From: JBBQNY01 sp038255255
GTDB taxonomy: Bacteria; Pseudomonadota; Gammaproteobacteria; Xanthomonadales; Ahniellaceae
Assembly: GCA_038255255.1 (NCBI GenBank)
Contig: JBBSLL010000026.1
Span: 1 to 46,602 of the forward strand
Reading direction: 5' to 3'
Length of the DNA stretch: 46,602 nt
Shown here: positions 1 to 7,181 of the stretch, one piece after another
Layout of the letters: each line of letters begins with the position of its first letter
Numbering within the stretch: position 1 is the stretch's first letter
Program-made: the position numbers and the translations under genes
Notes under the pieces: model-generated
Seen by the model: only the letters and a program-made list of their open reading frames with translations
What the model was told of the DNA's origin: nothing
Database searches by the model: none

Positions 1-1
1 G

Positions 2-436
2 GTCGGCATCGTGTCCCGCTCGGGCACGCTCACCTACGAGGCCGTGTTCCAGACGACCAACGCCGGCCTGGGGCAGAGCACCTGCATCGGCATCGGCGGC
101 GATCCGATCCATGGCCTGAGCTTCATCGACGCGCTGCAGCTGTTCCAGGACGATCCCCAGACCGAGGGCATCATCATGGTCGGGGAAATCGGTGGCAGCG
201 CCGAAGAGGAGGCGGCGGAGTTCATCAGCGAATACGTGACCAAGCCGGTGGTGGCGTTCATCGCCGGCGCATCCGCACCCGTTGGCAAGCGCATGGGCCA
301 TGCCGGCGCGATCATCTCCGGCGGCAAGGGCACCGCAGAGGCGAAGTTCGAGGCGCTCGAGGCCGCGGGCGCCACCATCGTGCGTTCGCCGGCCGATCTC
401 GGGCGCACGCTGGCCGAGCGCATGGCGAAGACTTGA
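2..436 (+). CDS. sucD: Succinate--CoA ligase subunit alpha, C-terminal part (5' end outside window)
   Basis: This is the C-terminal half of the alpha subunit of succinyl-CoA synthetase, the TCA-cycle enzyme that converts succinyl-CoA to succinate with formation of ATP or GTP. The reading frame is open to the left edge (VGIVSRSGTLTYEAV), so the CoA-binding N-terminus lies outside the window. Visible hallmarks are the conserved stretch GKRMGHAGAI, whose histidine is the residue phosphorylated in this family, and the adjoining ISGGKGTAEAKFEALEAAG segment. The frame stops at 434-436, with the C-terminus at the usual place for the family. sucC would be expected just upstream. A stem-loop at 462-489 follows and may end the transcript. 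Identification is firm. Confidence 0.96.
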   Translation, partial: VGIVSRSGTLTYEAVFQTTNAGLGQSTCIGIGGDPIHGLSFIDALQLFQDDPQTEGIIMVGEIGGSAEEEAAEFISEYVTKPVVAFIAGASAPVGKRMGHAGAIISGGKGTAEAKFEALEAAGATIVRSPADLGRTLAERMAKT

Positions 437-461
437 GCAAACGGCGCGCAATCATTTTCTT

Positions 462-489
462 CCCTCTCCCCGTCATAACGGGGAGAGGG
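462..489. repeat. 11-bp inverted repeat, CCCTCTCCCCG family, downstream of sucD
   Basis: CCCTCTCCCCG at 462-472 pairs perfectly with CGGGGAGAGGG at 479-489 across a six-base loop. No T-tract follows on the plus strand, so a classical intrinsic terminator is not evident, though the hairpin could still stop or protect the sucCD message. The same arms recur at 25948-25973, and a relative lies at 31838-31860, so this is a dispersed palindromic repeat. It occupies most of the 72-base gap before nadE. Confidence 0.75.
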
Positions 490-508
490 GGTTAATCACG
501 AGGACGTG

Positions 509-2137
509 ATGCGCATCGCGCTGGCACAGTTCGATTTCCCCGTCGGCGACGTCGAGGGCAACGCGAGGCGCATCGGCGCGATGATCGCGGAAGCACGCGA
601 CCGGCTCGGCGCGGCGCTGGTGGTTTTCCCCGAGCTCGCGCTGTGTGGGTATCTGCCGGAAGACCTGCTGCACCGTCCCGGGTTCCTGGCGGCGTGCGAC
701 GTGGCCTTGCATGAGCTGGCGCGCGACGTCTCCGGGATCGTCGCGATCGTCGGGCACCCGCAGTCGGCCGGCAGCGTGGTTTTCAACTCGGCCAGCGTGC
801 TGCGCGACGGCCGCATCGAAGCCACCTATGACAAGAGCGAATTGCCGAACTATGCGGTGTTCGACGAGCGCCGTTACTTCGCCGCGGCGGACGGCGTTTG
901 TGTGTTCGATGTCGATGGCGTGCGCGTCGGGCTTCTGATCTGCGAAGACCTCTGGTTCGCGGAGCCCATCGCTGCCGCCGCGCAGGAAGGGGCGCAACTC
1001 GTCGTGACGATCAACGCTTCGCCGTTCGAACACGAAAAGGGAATTCGTCGCGATGCGCTGCTCCGGCAGCGCACCGGCGAGACCGGCGTGGGAATCGCCT
1101 ACCTCAATCTGGTCGGTGGCCAGGACGAGATCGTTTTCGACGGTGGTTCGATCCTCGCGGACGGCGACGGCCGGTTGTCTCCATCGGCCAATGCATTCGA
1201 GGACCTCTGGTTGACGGCGGAGTTCGACGCGGAGACGCGACGGTTCGCGCCATTGGACTGGCAACCGGATCACGACGAGTCGCGCGCGGCGCAGGCCTAT
1301 CGCGCCATGGTTCGCGCGCTAAGGGACTATTGCGGCAAGAATGGATTCCGGTCCGTATTGCTCGGCTTGTCCGGCGGAGTCGATTCCGCCCTGGTGCTCG
1401 CCATTGCCTGCGACGCACTGGGCGCCGCCAATGTGATGGGCGTCAGGATGCCCTCGCGATACACGGCAGACCTCAGCAACTCGCTCGCGGAGAAGCAGGT
1501 TCGCACGCTCGGTGCGCGCCTCGAGACCATTGCGATCGAGGCGCCGTTCAGCGGGTTCCTCGAAGCCCTAGAGGTGCTTTTCGAGGGTCGGACAGTCGAC
1601 ACCACCGAAGAGAACCTGCAGTCGCGCACGCGCGGTGCGCTGCTCATGGCGCTGTCGAACAAGTTCGGGCATTTGTTGCTGACGACCGGCAACAAGAGCG
1701 AATACGCGGTCGGTTACGCGACGATCTACGGCGACATGTGCGGCGGGTTCGCGCCCATCAAGGACCTCTACAAGACCGAGGTGTACGAGGTGTGCCGCTG
1801 GCGCAATGCCCAGCAGCCTGCGGGCGCGGGCGATGCGATCCCGCAGGCCGTGATCGACCGCGCGCCCTCGGCGGAACTGCGGCCGAACCAGCGCGACGAC
1901 GACTCGTTGCCGCCGTACCCTGTGCTCGACGCGATCCTGCGGTTGCACGTCGAGGGGGCGCAGGACGCCGCCGAGATTGTCGCGGCCGGTTTCGAGACAT
2001 CGACGGTCGAACGCGTGCTCGGGCTCGTGCGGCGTGCGGAATGGAAGCGCCGCCAGGCGGCGCCCGGACCGAAACTCGGTTCAAGGGCGTTCGGGAGGGA
2101 GAGGCGCTATCCGATTACTTCGGGGTGGCGGAGCTGA
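509..2137 (+). CDS. nadE: Glutamine-dependent NAD+ synthetase
   Basis: This enzyme makes NAD+ from nicotinic acid adenine dinucleotide, ATP and glutamine, the last step of NAD biosynthesis. It is a two-domain protein of 542 residues. The N-terminal nitrilase-type glutaminase has the catalytic triad Glu42 (VFPEL), Lys109 (TYDKS) and Cys145 (LLICEDLWF). The C-terminal synthetase domain begins near residue 270 and carries the PP-loop motif LGLSGGVDSAL, followed by the NKSEYAVGYATIYGDM segment. The length suits the glutamine-using class, not the short ammonia-only class. ATG 509 was chosen because GAGG at 500-503 lies five bases upstream; GTG 506 is a weak alternative. It is separated from sucD by a palindromic repeat and is convergent with bamD. 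Confidence 0.95.
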   Translation: MRIALAQFDFPVGDVEGNARRIGAMIAEARDRLGAALVVFPELALCGYLPEDLLHRPGFLAACDVALHELARDVSGIVAIVGHPQSAGSVVFNSASVLRDGRIEATYDKSELPNYAVFDERRYFAAADGVCVFDVDGVRVGLLICEDLWFAEPIAAAAQEGAQLVVTINASPFEHEKGIRRDALLRQRTGETGVGIAYLNLVGGQDEIVFDGGSILADGDGRLSPSANAFEDLWLTAEFDAETRRFAPLDWQPDHDESRAAQAYRAMVRALRDYCGKNGFRSVLLGLSGGVDSALVLAIACDALGAANVMGVRMPSRYTADLSNSLAEKQVRTLGARLETIAIEAPFSGFLEALEVLFEGRTVDTTEENLQSRTRGALLMALSNKFGHLLLTTGNKSEYAVGYATIYGDMCGGFAPIKDLYKTEVYEVCRWRNAQQPAGAGDAIPQAVIDRAPSAELRPNQRDDDSLPPYPVLDAILRLHVEGAQDAAEIVAAGFETSTVERVLGLVRRAEWKRRQAAPGPKLGSRAFGRERRYPITSGWRS

Positions 2138-2296
2138 CGGGCCCCACCCAATTTGTCTACGGAGGTCGTGACGTTCGACTAAGGCTCTGCGCATCCATGC
2201 GAGAAGTGAACGCGGGAGCGCCCAATTCCGATCTACTTGGCGGTAGCACGACCCGGCGACTAGGCTCGCGCGTCGTGCGCTCGCCAAGTCGCTCCG

Positions 2297-2354
2297 GCCA
2301 TGGGCATCCTGCCCATGGCGTTCGGCCCGGCTCGCAGTGACATTGGTCACTGCG
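2297..2354. terminator. Two adjacent perfect hairpins between convergent nadE and bamD
   Basis: Two perfect stems stand in tandem: GCCATGGGC with GCCCATGGC (2297-2305 and 2311-2319, 5-base loop), and CGCAGTGAC with GTCACTGCG (2333-2341 and 2346-2354, 4-base loop). They lie in the 230-base gap between two convergent genes, where a bidirectional terminator is expected. There are no long T-tracts, so termination is inferred from position and structure. The pair could instead be another dispersed repeat. The rest of the gap (2138-2296) shows no gene. Confidence 0.5.
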
Positions 2355-2367
2355 AAAGCGCCGTGCC

Positions 2368-3201
2368 TCACCCCGCCCGTGCCTCGCCGATCATGGGGAC
2401 GAGCTGCCACCAGAGCTTGCGGCGCGGCGGCCAGCGATCGCCGCTGAGGTAAGGGTGATTCGGATAGTTCGCCGCCAGCACCTTGCGCGCATTCTTCGAT
2501 TGCTCGGTGCGTCCCAGGCGTGAATAGCTCTCGGTCATGATGGCCAGGGCGTCGCCGGCCTGCGGCGTTTCCTGGTAATTCTCGACGAGGAACTGGGCAC
2601 GGTTGATCGCGGCGATGAAAGCATCGCGCCGGAAATAGAACATCGCCGTGTTGAGCTCGCCCTGCGCCAGCCCGTTGCGCAGATGCACCATGCGCTGCCG
2701 TGCCTCGGGCACGTAGCGGCTGTTCGGGTACCGCTTGAGCAGCGCCGAATAGTCCTGGAACGACTGCCGCGCATGGTTAAGATCGCGGCGCGTATAGTCC
2801 GACTCGATCCAGCGCGACAGCAGCCCCGACTGGCGATCGAAATTGATCAGGCCCCTGAGGTACTACGCGTAGTCGATATTGCGGTGGGCGGGATACAGTT
2901 TGATGAAGCGGTTGACGCTGGAGTAGGCCTCTTCGTACTTGCGTTCGCGGTACTGTGCATAGGCGAGATCGAGCTGTGCGAGCTCCGAGTACTCGCCATA
3001 GGGAAAGCGGGCGACCAGTCGCTGCAGGTACCGGGAGGCGCGATCCGTGTTGCCGTTGTCCAGGGACCGTTTGCCTTCGGCGTACAGTTCCTCGACAGGC
3101 AGCACTTCCACGGCGTCGAGGCGTTTCTTGCCGCCGCAGCCCGCGAGGAACACGCTGGCGAACAGCAGGGGCAGCAGCAGGGCGACGATGCGAAAGCGCA
3201 T
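2368..3201 (-). pseudogene. bamD: Outer membrane protein assembly factor BamD, interrupted by an in-frame TAG
   Basis: BamD (ComL/YfiO) is the essential lipoprotein of the Bam complex that inserts beta-barrel proteins into the outer membrane. From ATG 3201 the protein has a lipoprotein signal peptide ending in the lipobox LAGC, then TPR-like helices (GKRSLDNGNTDRASRYLQRL, ERKYEEAYSSVNRFI). At 2863-2865 the minus strand reads TAG. Before it stands NIDYA and after it, in the same frame and without any gap, YLRGLINF, as in E. coli NIDYVMYMRGL. The remainder runs to 2368 with normal BamD sequence (RYVPEARQRMVHLRNGLAQ). Codon 113 of about 277 is the only defect. Relatives often carry Tyr here, and TAC is one base from TAG. 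It could be a sequencing or assembly error, a real mutation or a suppressed codon. ATG 3216 is an alternative start. It is divergent from rluD. Confidence 0.9.
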
Positions 3202-3235
3202 GCGCGGACGTTCCATCGGCGAAAAAAGGTGTGAA

Positions 3236-3241
3236 ATCATA
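3236..3241 (-). promoter_or_regulatory. Candidate -10 element for bamD
   Basis: The minus strand reads TATGAT here, one mismatch from the sigma-70 -10 consensus. It is placed so that transcription would begin roughly 13 to 28 bases before the two possible bamD starts. No convincing -35 hexamer lies at the right spacing, so the call rests on one box and on position in the short bamD/rluD divergent gap. Confidence 0.35.
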
Positions 3242-3268
3242 GCGGAATCTCTGAAGGTGACGATCGCA

Positions 3269-4264
3269 ATGGGTGCCACGCCCGAAAATCAGCAGGTGCG
3301 GCCTTTGAAAACCCTCGTCGCCACGGTCAGCGCGACACAGGGTGGATCGAGGTTCGACCAGGCACTGGCCGAACTGTTCCCCGACTATTCGCGCAGCCGA
3401 CTCGCCGAGTGGATCAAGAGCGGGCGCGCCACGCTGGACGGAGCGCAGGTGAAGCCGCGGCAGCGCGTGGCCGGTGGAGAACAGGTCGAACTGGATCCGG
3501 TCGCAGAAGAATCGACGCGAGTCACCCCCGAGGACATCGAACTGGACGTCCTCATCGACGATCCGGAATTCCTGGTGGTCAACAAGCCCGCCGGGTTGAT
3601 CGTGCACCCCGGCGCGGGCAACCCCGCCCGCACCCTGCAGAACGGACTGCTGCACTTCGACCCCAGCCTCGCAGCAATCCCGCGCGCCGGCATCGTACAT
3701 CGCCTCGACAAGGACACGTCGGGCCTGCTCGTCGTCGCCCGGACATTGACGGCGCACAACAGCCTGGTCACGCAGCTGGGGGCGCGCACCATCAAGCGGC
3801 AGTACCAGTGCCTGGTTATCGGCACGCCGGTCGCGGGCGGCACGATCGACGCACCCATCGACCGCGACCCGCGGGATCGACTGCGCATGGCGGTGCGCGA
3901 AGGCGGACGACCGGCTGTCACCCATTTCCGCGTGCGCGAACGTTTCCGCGCACACACCCTGCTGCAGGCGAACCTCGAGACGGGGCGCACGCACCAGATT
4001 CGCGTGCACCTCACGCATCGCAAGCTGCCACTGGTGGGCGATCCCCTGTACGGACCGGGACTTCGACTGCCGAAGGGCGCCGCCGCGGAGCTCGGCGACG
4101 CGCTGCGTGCATTCAAGCGGCAGGCGCTGCACGCGGAGCTGCTGGAATTCGAGCATCCCCTCGATCGCTCGACCGTACGCGTGGAAGCGCCGCCGCCGGC
4201 GGACTTTCGTGCGCTGCTGGACGCGCTCCGCGCCGACCGCGAAAGCGCGGAAGCGTCGCGTTAG
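3269..4264 (+). CDS. rluD: 23S rRNA pseudouridine synthase, RluD type
   Basis: RluD-type enzymes convert uridines 1911, 1915 and 1917 in helix 69 of 23S rRNA to pseudouridine and aid late 50S assembly. The 331-residue protein starts with an S4 RNA-binding domain (FPDYSRSRLAEWIKSGRATL, about residues 30-90). The RluA-family catalytic domain follows, with HRLDKDTSGLLVVA near residue 144, whose aspartate is the catalytic residue, and the late motif TGRTHQIRVHL. ATG 3269 is preceded by GAAGG at 3253-3257. The reading frame extends further upstream but would overlap bamD without adding conserved sequence. It is divergent from bamD and followed 23 bases later by pgeF, the same bamD-rluD-pgeF order seen in E. 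coli and many gammaproteobacteria. Family assignment is firm; RluD over RluA/RluC follows from the neighbours. Confidence 0.93.
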   Translation: MGATPENQQVRPLKTLVATVSATQGGSRFDQALAELFPDYSRSRLAEWIKSGRATLDGAQVKPRQRVAGGEQVELDPVAEESTRVTPEDIELDVLIDDPEFLVVNKPAGLIVHPGAGNPARTLQNGLLHFDPSLAAIPRAGIVHRLDKDTSGLLVVARTLTAHNSLVTQLGARTIKRQYQCLVIGTPVAGGTIDAPIDRDPRDRLRMAVREGGRPAVTHFRVRERFRAHTLLQANLETGRTHQIRVHLTHRKLPLVGDPLYGPGLRLPKGAAAELGDALRAFKRQALHAELLEFEHPLDRSTVRVEAPPPADFRALLDALRADRESAEASR

Positions 4265-4287
4265 CGACGCGCTTCCCGGTGAGCAGC

Positions 4288-5031
4288 GTGAAGCAGAGCA
4301 TTTTGCCTGCCGGTCCTGGCATGCCGCCCGGCGTCGCGGCGCTGACGACCTTGCGCGCGCCGGCGGGCCAATCCTCGGCACCCTTCGATTGCTTCAACCT
4401 GGGCGATCACTGCGGGGACACGCCTGCCGACGTCGCCGCCAATCGCGAGGCGCTGCGAAAAGTGCTCGAGCTGCCCGCAGCTCCGCGCTGGCTGCGCCAG
4501 GTCCACGGCACGACCGTCGTCCGCTTCGAAGGCGGTGGCCCGACCGCATTGGCCGATGCAGACGCATCTGTGACGTCCGAGCGCGGCGTCGTGCTGGCGG
4601 TGTTGACGGCCGATTGCCTGCCGGTGGTTCTTGCCGCCGAAGATGGCAGTGAGGTGGCCGTTGCGCATGCCGGTTGGCGCGGACTCGCTGCCGGCATCAT
4701 CGAAGCGACCGTGCAGGCGATGCGCACGCCGCCGCGCGAACTGATGGCCTGGCTGGGTCCCGCCGCGGGTCCCACGCATTACGAGGTCGGCATGGAGGTC
4801 TTGCGGGCATTCGTGGACGCCGATCCGGGCGCCGCACCCGCGTTCGTCCCCACCCGCGACCAGCATTGGCACGTCGATCTGTTTGCGCTGGCGCGCCGTC
4901 GGCTGACGCACCTTGGCGTCGAGAGTGTGCACGGTGGGGGCGAGTGCACCATCAGCGATCCCGGCCGGTTCTTTTCGCACCGCCGGGACGGCGTGACGGG
5001 CCGCATGGCTACGCTGGCCTACTTACGGTAA
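4288..5031 (+). CDS. pgeF: Peptidoglycan editing factor PgeF (YfiH/DUF152 family, multicopper polyphenol oxidase-like)
   Basis: PgeF-type proteins in E. coli hydrolyse UDP-MurNAc-L-Ser and so keep serine out of the peptidoglycan stem; other members were described as laccase-like or purine nucleoside phosphorylases. The 247-residue protein shows the family signatures FNLGDHCGD, LRQVHGTTVV, LTADCLPVVLA, HAGWRGLA and the late GGECTISDPGRFFSHRRDG. The His and Cys residues in these form the metal and active site. There is no export signal, so it is cytoplasmic. GTG 4288 was chosen because GGTGAG at 4278-4283 lies four bases ahead and the resulting N-terminus matches the family length; GTG 4279 and ATG 4321 are alternatives. 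It follows rluD closely and is probably cotranscribed with it. Confidence 0.9.
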   Translation: MKQSILPAGPGMPPGVAALTTLRAPAGQSSAPFDCFNLGDHCGDTPADVAANREALRKVLELPAAPRWLRQVHGTTVVRFEGGGPTALADADASVTSERGVVLAVLTADCLPVVLAAEDGSEVAVAHAGWRGLAAGIIEATVQAMRTPPRELMAWLGPAAGPTHYEVGMEVLRAFVDADPGAAPAFVPTRDQHWHVDLFALARRRLTHLGVESVHGGGECTISDPGRFFSHRRDGVTGRMATLAYLR

Positions 5032-5165
5032 CCGGGCAGGCAGGGTCACAATCTGTTGCGCGGCTGAACACAGGGTTGTCGGCTGGTGAATGTGGCCAGC
5101 GCGACTGGTTAGGCTGGCGCGGCGAGCTTCCTCTGCCCCGCACTCCCTTCCAGGACCGTTACGCC

Positions 5166-7079
5166 ATGGCCCGACCCGCTACGCCGCTCGTGTCGCCGCA
5201 ATGGTCGAGCGCCTTGCCGCTCCTGTTGGGGACAGCCTTGGTGCTGGGCTTCCTGTCGTGGGCGCGGCCCGTGCTCATTCCGGTCGCGCTGGCGATCCTG
5301 GTCACTTTCCTTCTGTCGCCGCTGGTCACGTGGTTGACGCGGCGCGGGGTTCCGCGTGCGCTGGCGGCGACCATGGTGACGCTCACTGCACTCGCGGTCA
5401 CTGCGCTCGTCGGCTGGTCGGTCATGCGCCAGGTCGGCGCGCTGGTCGAAAGTTATCCGCAGTACGAACGCAACATCAACGCCAAGATCGCCAGCCTGCG
5501 CTGGGTAGGCCAGGGAGGCACGCTCGAACGAGCGCGCAACGTCGCACGCAAAGTCGAACGACAGCTCGAGCGTGCGGATGTGGAAGAAACGCCGGAAAAG
5601 GCCGACGTCCGGCGCGCGCGACCGGTGCGCGTGGTCGAGGACCCGGGACCATTCCGCCTTGCGGAATTCTGGTCGTTTTCCGTGCCGATCCTGGCGCCGC
5701 TCGCCGCGGCTGCGCTGGTGGTCGTGCTCGTGTTCTTCATGCTGCTCGGACGTGAAGACCTGCGCGACCGCTTCATCGCGCTGATGGGTGAGCGCCAGCT
5801 TGCGCAGACCACGCACGCGCTCGACGACGCGGGTTCGCGCATCAGCCGCTTCCTCATGACGCAGGCGGCGATCAATGCGGGATTCGGCGTGGTGGTCGGC
5901 CTGGGACTGTTCCTGCTGGGCATCCCCTTCGCGCCCCTGTGGGGGGCGATGGCCTTCGTGCTGCGCTACATCCCGTACCTCGGGCCATGGCTTGCAGCGC
6001 TGCTGCCCATCGCGATGGCCCTGCTGGTGGAGCGGGAATGGTCCGCGGCGCTCGGCGTGCTGGCGCTGTACGCGGCGGCGGAGGGCGTCACCAATCTGCT
6101 GCTCGAGCCGCTGCTCTACGGTCGCGGCATCGGCGTGTCGCAGCCGGCGCTACTGGTCGCGGTGGCGTTCTGGACGTGGCTGTGGGGTCCGGTAGGACTG
6201 GTGCTCGCCTCGCCCCTCACGGTGTGCCTGGTGGTGCTCGGCCGGCACGCGCCGAACCTGCGCTTTCTCGACACCCTGCTGGGCGACAAGCCCGCGCTGG
6301 AGCCCCGGCAACGCTTTTACCAGCGACTGCTAGCGCGCGACTACGACGAGGCCGCCGAGGTCGCGGAGACGCTGGGCGAGACCCGACCGCTGGTAGAAGT
6401 CTACGAGCAACTGCTGATTCCGGCGCTCGGCGACATGCGCGAGGACGTGCGCCTGGGACGCATCGATGACGTCGGCGCCGACGCCATGACCGGCGGCGTG
6501 CGTGAAATCGCGGACGAACTGGCTCGCCTCAAGTCGGTGCGCATCGAATCCGACGGTCGAGAGGAAGTCACCAGACTCGAGAAGCAGGACAAGCGCGACA
6601 TCCGCGAGGGACGTGAACCGCGCGCAGCCGGCACCCCGGAAGCCCCTGCCATCGTGGCGCGCACGCGGATATTCGTGATTCCCTCGCGCGATACCGTGGA
6701 CGAGGCCGCAGTCGCCATGCTGGTCGCCACCGTCGATGCCACCAGCATCGACTGGGAGATCGCGAAGCGCTCGCAGGGAAGTCACGAGCTGATCGCGGCC
6801 ATTACCGAGGTGCGGCCCGATCTCGTGTGCGTCATTTCGTTGCCGCCCGGAGGTTTCACCCATGCGCGGGCGCTGTGCGTGCGGCTGAAGGGCCGGTTTC
6901 CAAAGCTCGCCATTGCAGTGGGGCGCTGGGGCAAGGCGGAGGACGAATCACGCGAGCGCGAGCAGTTTGCGGCCGCCGGTGTCGAACGCGTCGACACGAC
7001 ACTTTTCGGAACGGCGGACCTGTGTACGCGCCTAGCGGAGAGCCGCGCGTTGCCTGCGGTGAGCGATACGACTGCGTAG
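5166..7079 (+). CDS. AI-2E family transporter with a C-terminal cobalamin-binding-like module
   Basis: This is a 637-residue inner membrane protein. Residues 1 to about 370 form an AI-2E/PerM-type permease: hydrophobic segments near residues 17-55, 65-85, 180-200, 240-265 and 270-365, and the typical LRYIPYLGPW motif. Substrates of this family vary (autoinducer-2, Na+/H+ exchange and others), so none is assigned. From about residue 383 the chain leaves the membrane. First comes a helical stretch (FYQRLLARDYDEAAEVAE, then VYEQLLIPALGDMREDVRLG) that resembles the cap helices of B12-binding proteins. A Rossmann-like domain follows from about residue 499 (RIFVIPSRDTVDEAAVAML to the C-terminus). 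The Co-ligating DxHxxG signature is not intact: the matching residues read DTVDE. AGGAC lies upstream of ATG 5166. The module assignment is inference from sequence pattern. Confidence 0.82.
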   Translation: MARPATPLVSPQWSSALPLLLGTALVLGFLSWARPVLIPVALAILVTFLLSPLVTWLTRRGVPRALAATMVTLTALAVTALVGWSVMRQVGALVESYPQYERNINAKIASLRWVGQGGTLERARNVARKVERQLERADVEETPEKADVRRARPVRVVEDPGPFRLAEFWSFSVPILAPLAAAALVVVLVFFMLLGREDLRDRFIALMGERQLAQTTHALDDAGSRISRFLMTQAAINAGFGVVVGLGLFLLGIPFAPLWGAMAFVLRYIPYLGPWLAALLPIAMALLVEREWSAALGVLALYAAAEGVTNLLLEPLLYGRGIGVSQPALLVAVAFWTWLWGPVGLVLASPLTVCLVVLGRHAPNLRFLDTLLGDKPALEPRQRFYQRLLARDYDEAAEVAETLGETRPLVEVYEQLLIPALGDMREDVRLGRIDDVGADAMTGGVREIADELARLKSVRIESDGREEVTRLEKQDKRDIREGREPRAAGTPEAPAIVARTRIFVIPSRDTVDEAAVAMLVATVDATSIDWEIAKRSQGSHELIAAITEVRPDLVCVISLPPGGFTHARALCVRLKGRFPKLAIAVGRWGKAEDESREREQFAAAGVERVDTTLFGTADLCTRLAESRALPAVSDTTA

Positions 7080-7115
7080 TGTGCACACCACTTGCTGCGG
7101 GCGCAGGAACCTGCG

Positions 7116-7143
7116 CTTGCGTTGCGGGCGCGGGACCCCAGAT
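7116..7143 (+). promoter_or_regulatory. Candidate heat-shock (sigma-32) promoter of clpB
   Basis: CTTGCGT at 7116-7122 and CCCCAGAT at 7136-7143 are separated by 13 bases. The heat-shock sigma factor consensus is CTTGAAA, about 13-15 bases, CCCCATNT. The right-hand box matches well and the left keeps its CTTG core. The pair ends 38 bases before the clpB start, and clpB is a classic member of this regulon. The call is inference from pattern and context. Confidence 0.5.
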
Positions 7144-7181
7144 GACCTGCTGACACCAGCAGTTGAGGGGGATTTGCCGCC

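Noticed and set aside
2368..2712. A separate 114-residue gene downstream of the bamD amber codon
   Set aside because: It is the continuation of BamD in the same frame, not an independent gene. No ribosome binding site stands before its first ATG, which lies within the conserved TPR region.
2863..2865. Pyrrolysine or selenocysteine coding as the reason for the bamD stop codon
   Set aside because: Selenocysteine uses UGA, and pyrrolysine is not expected in this lineage or at a position that carries ordinary residues in homologues. No supporting genes are in the window.
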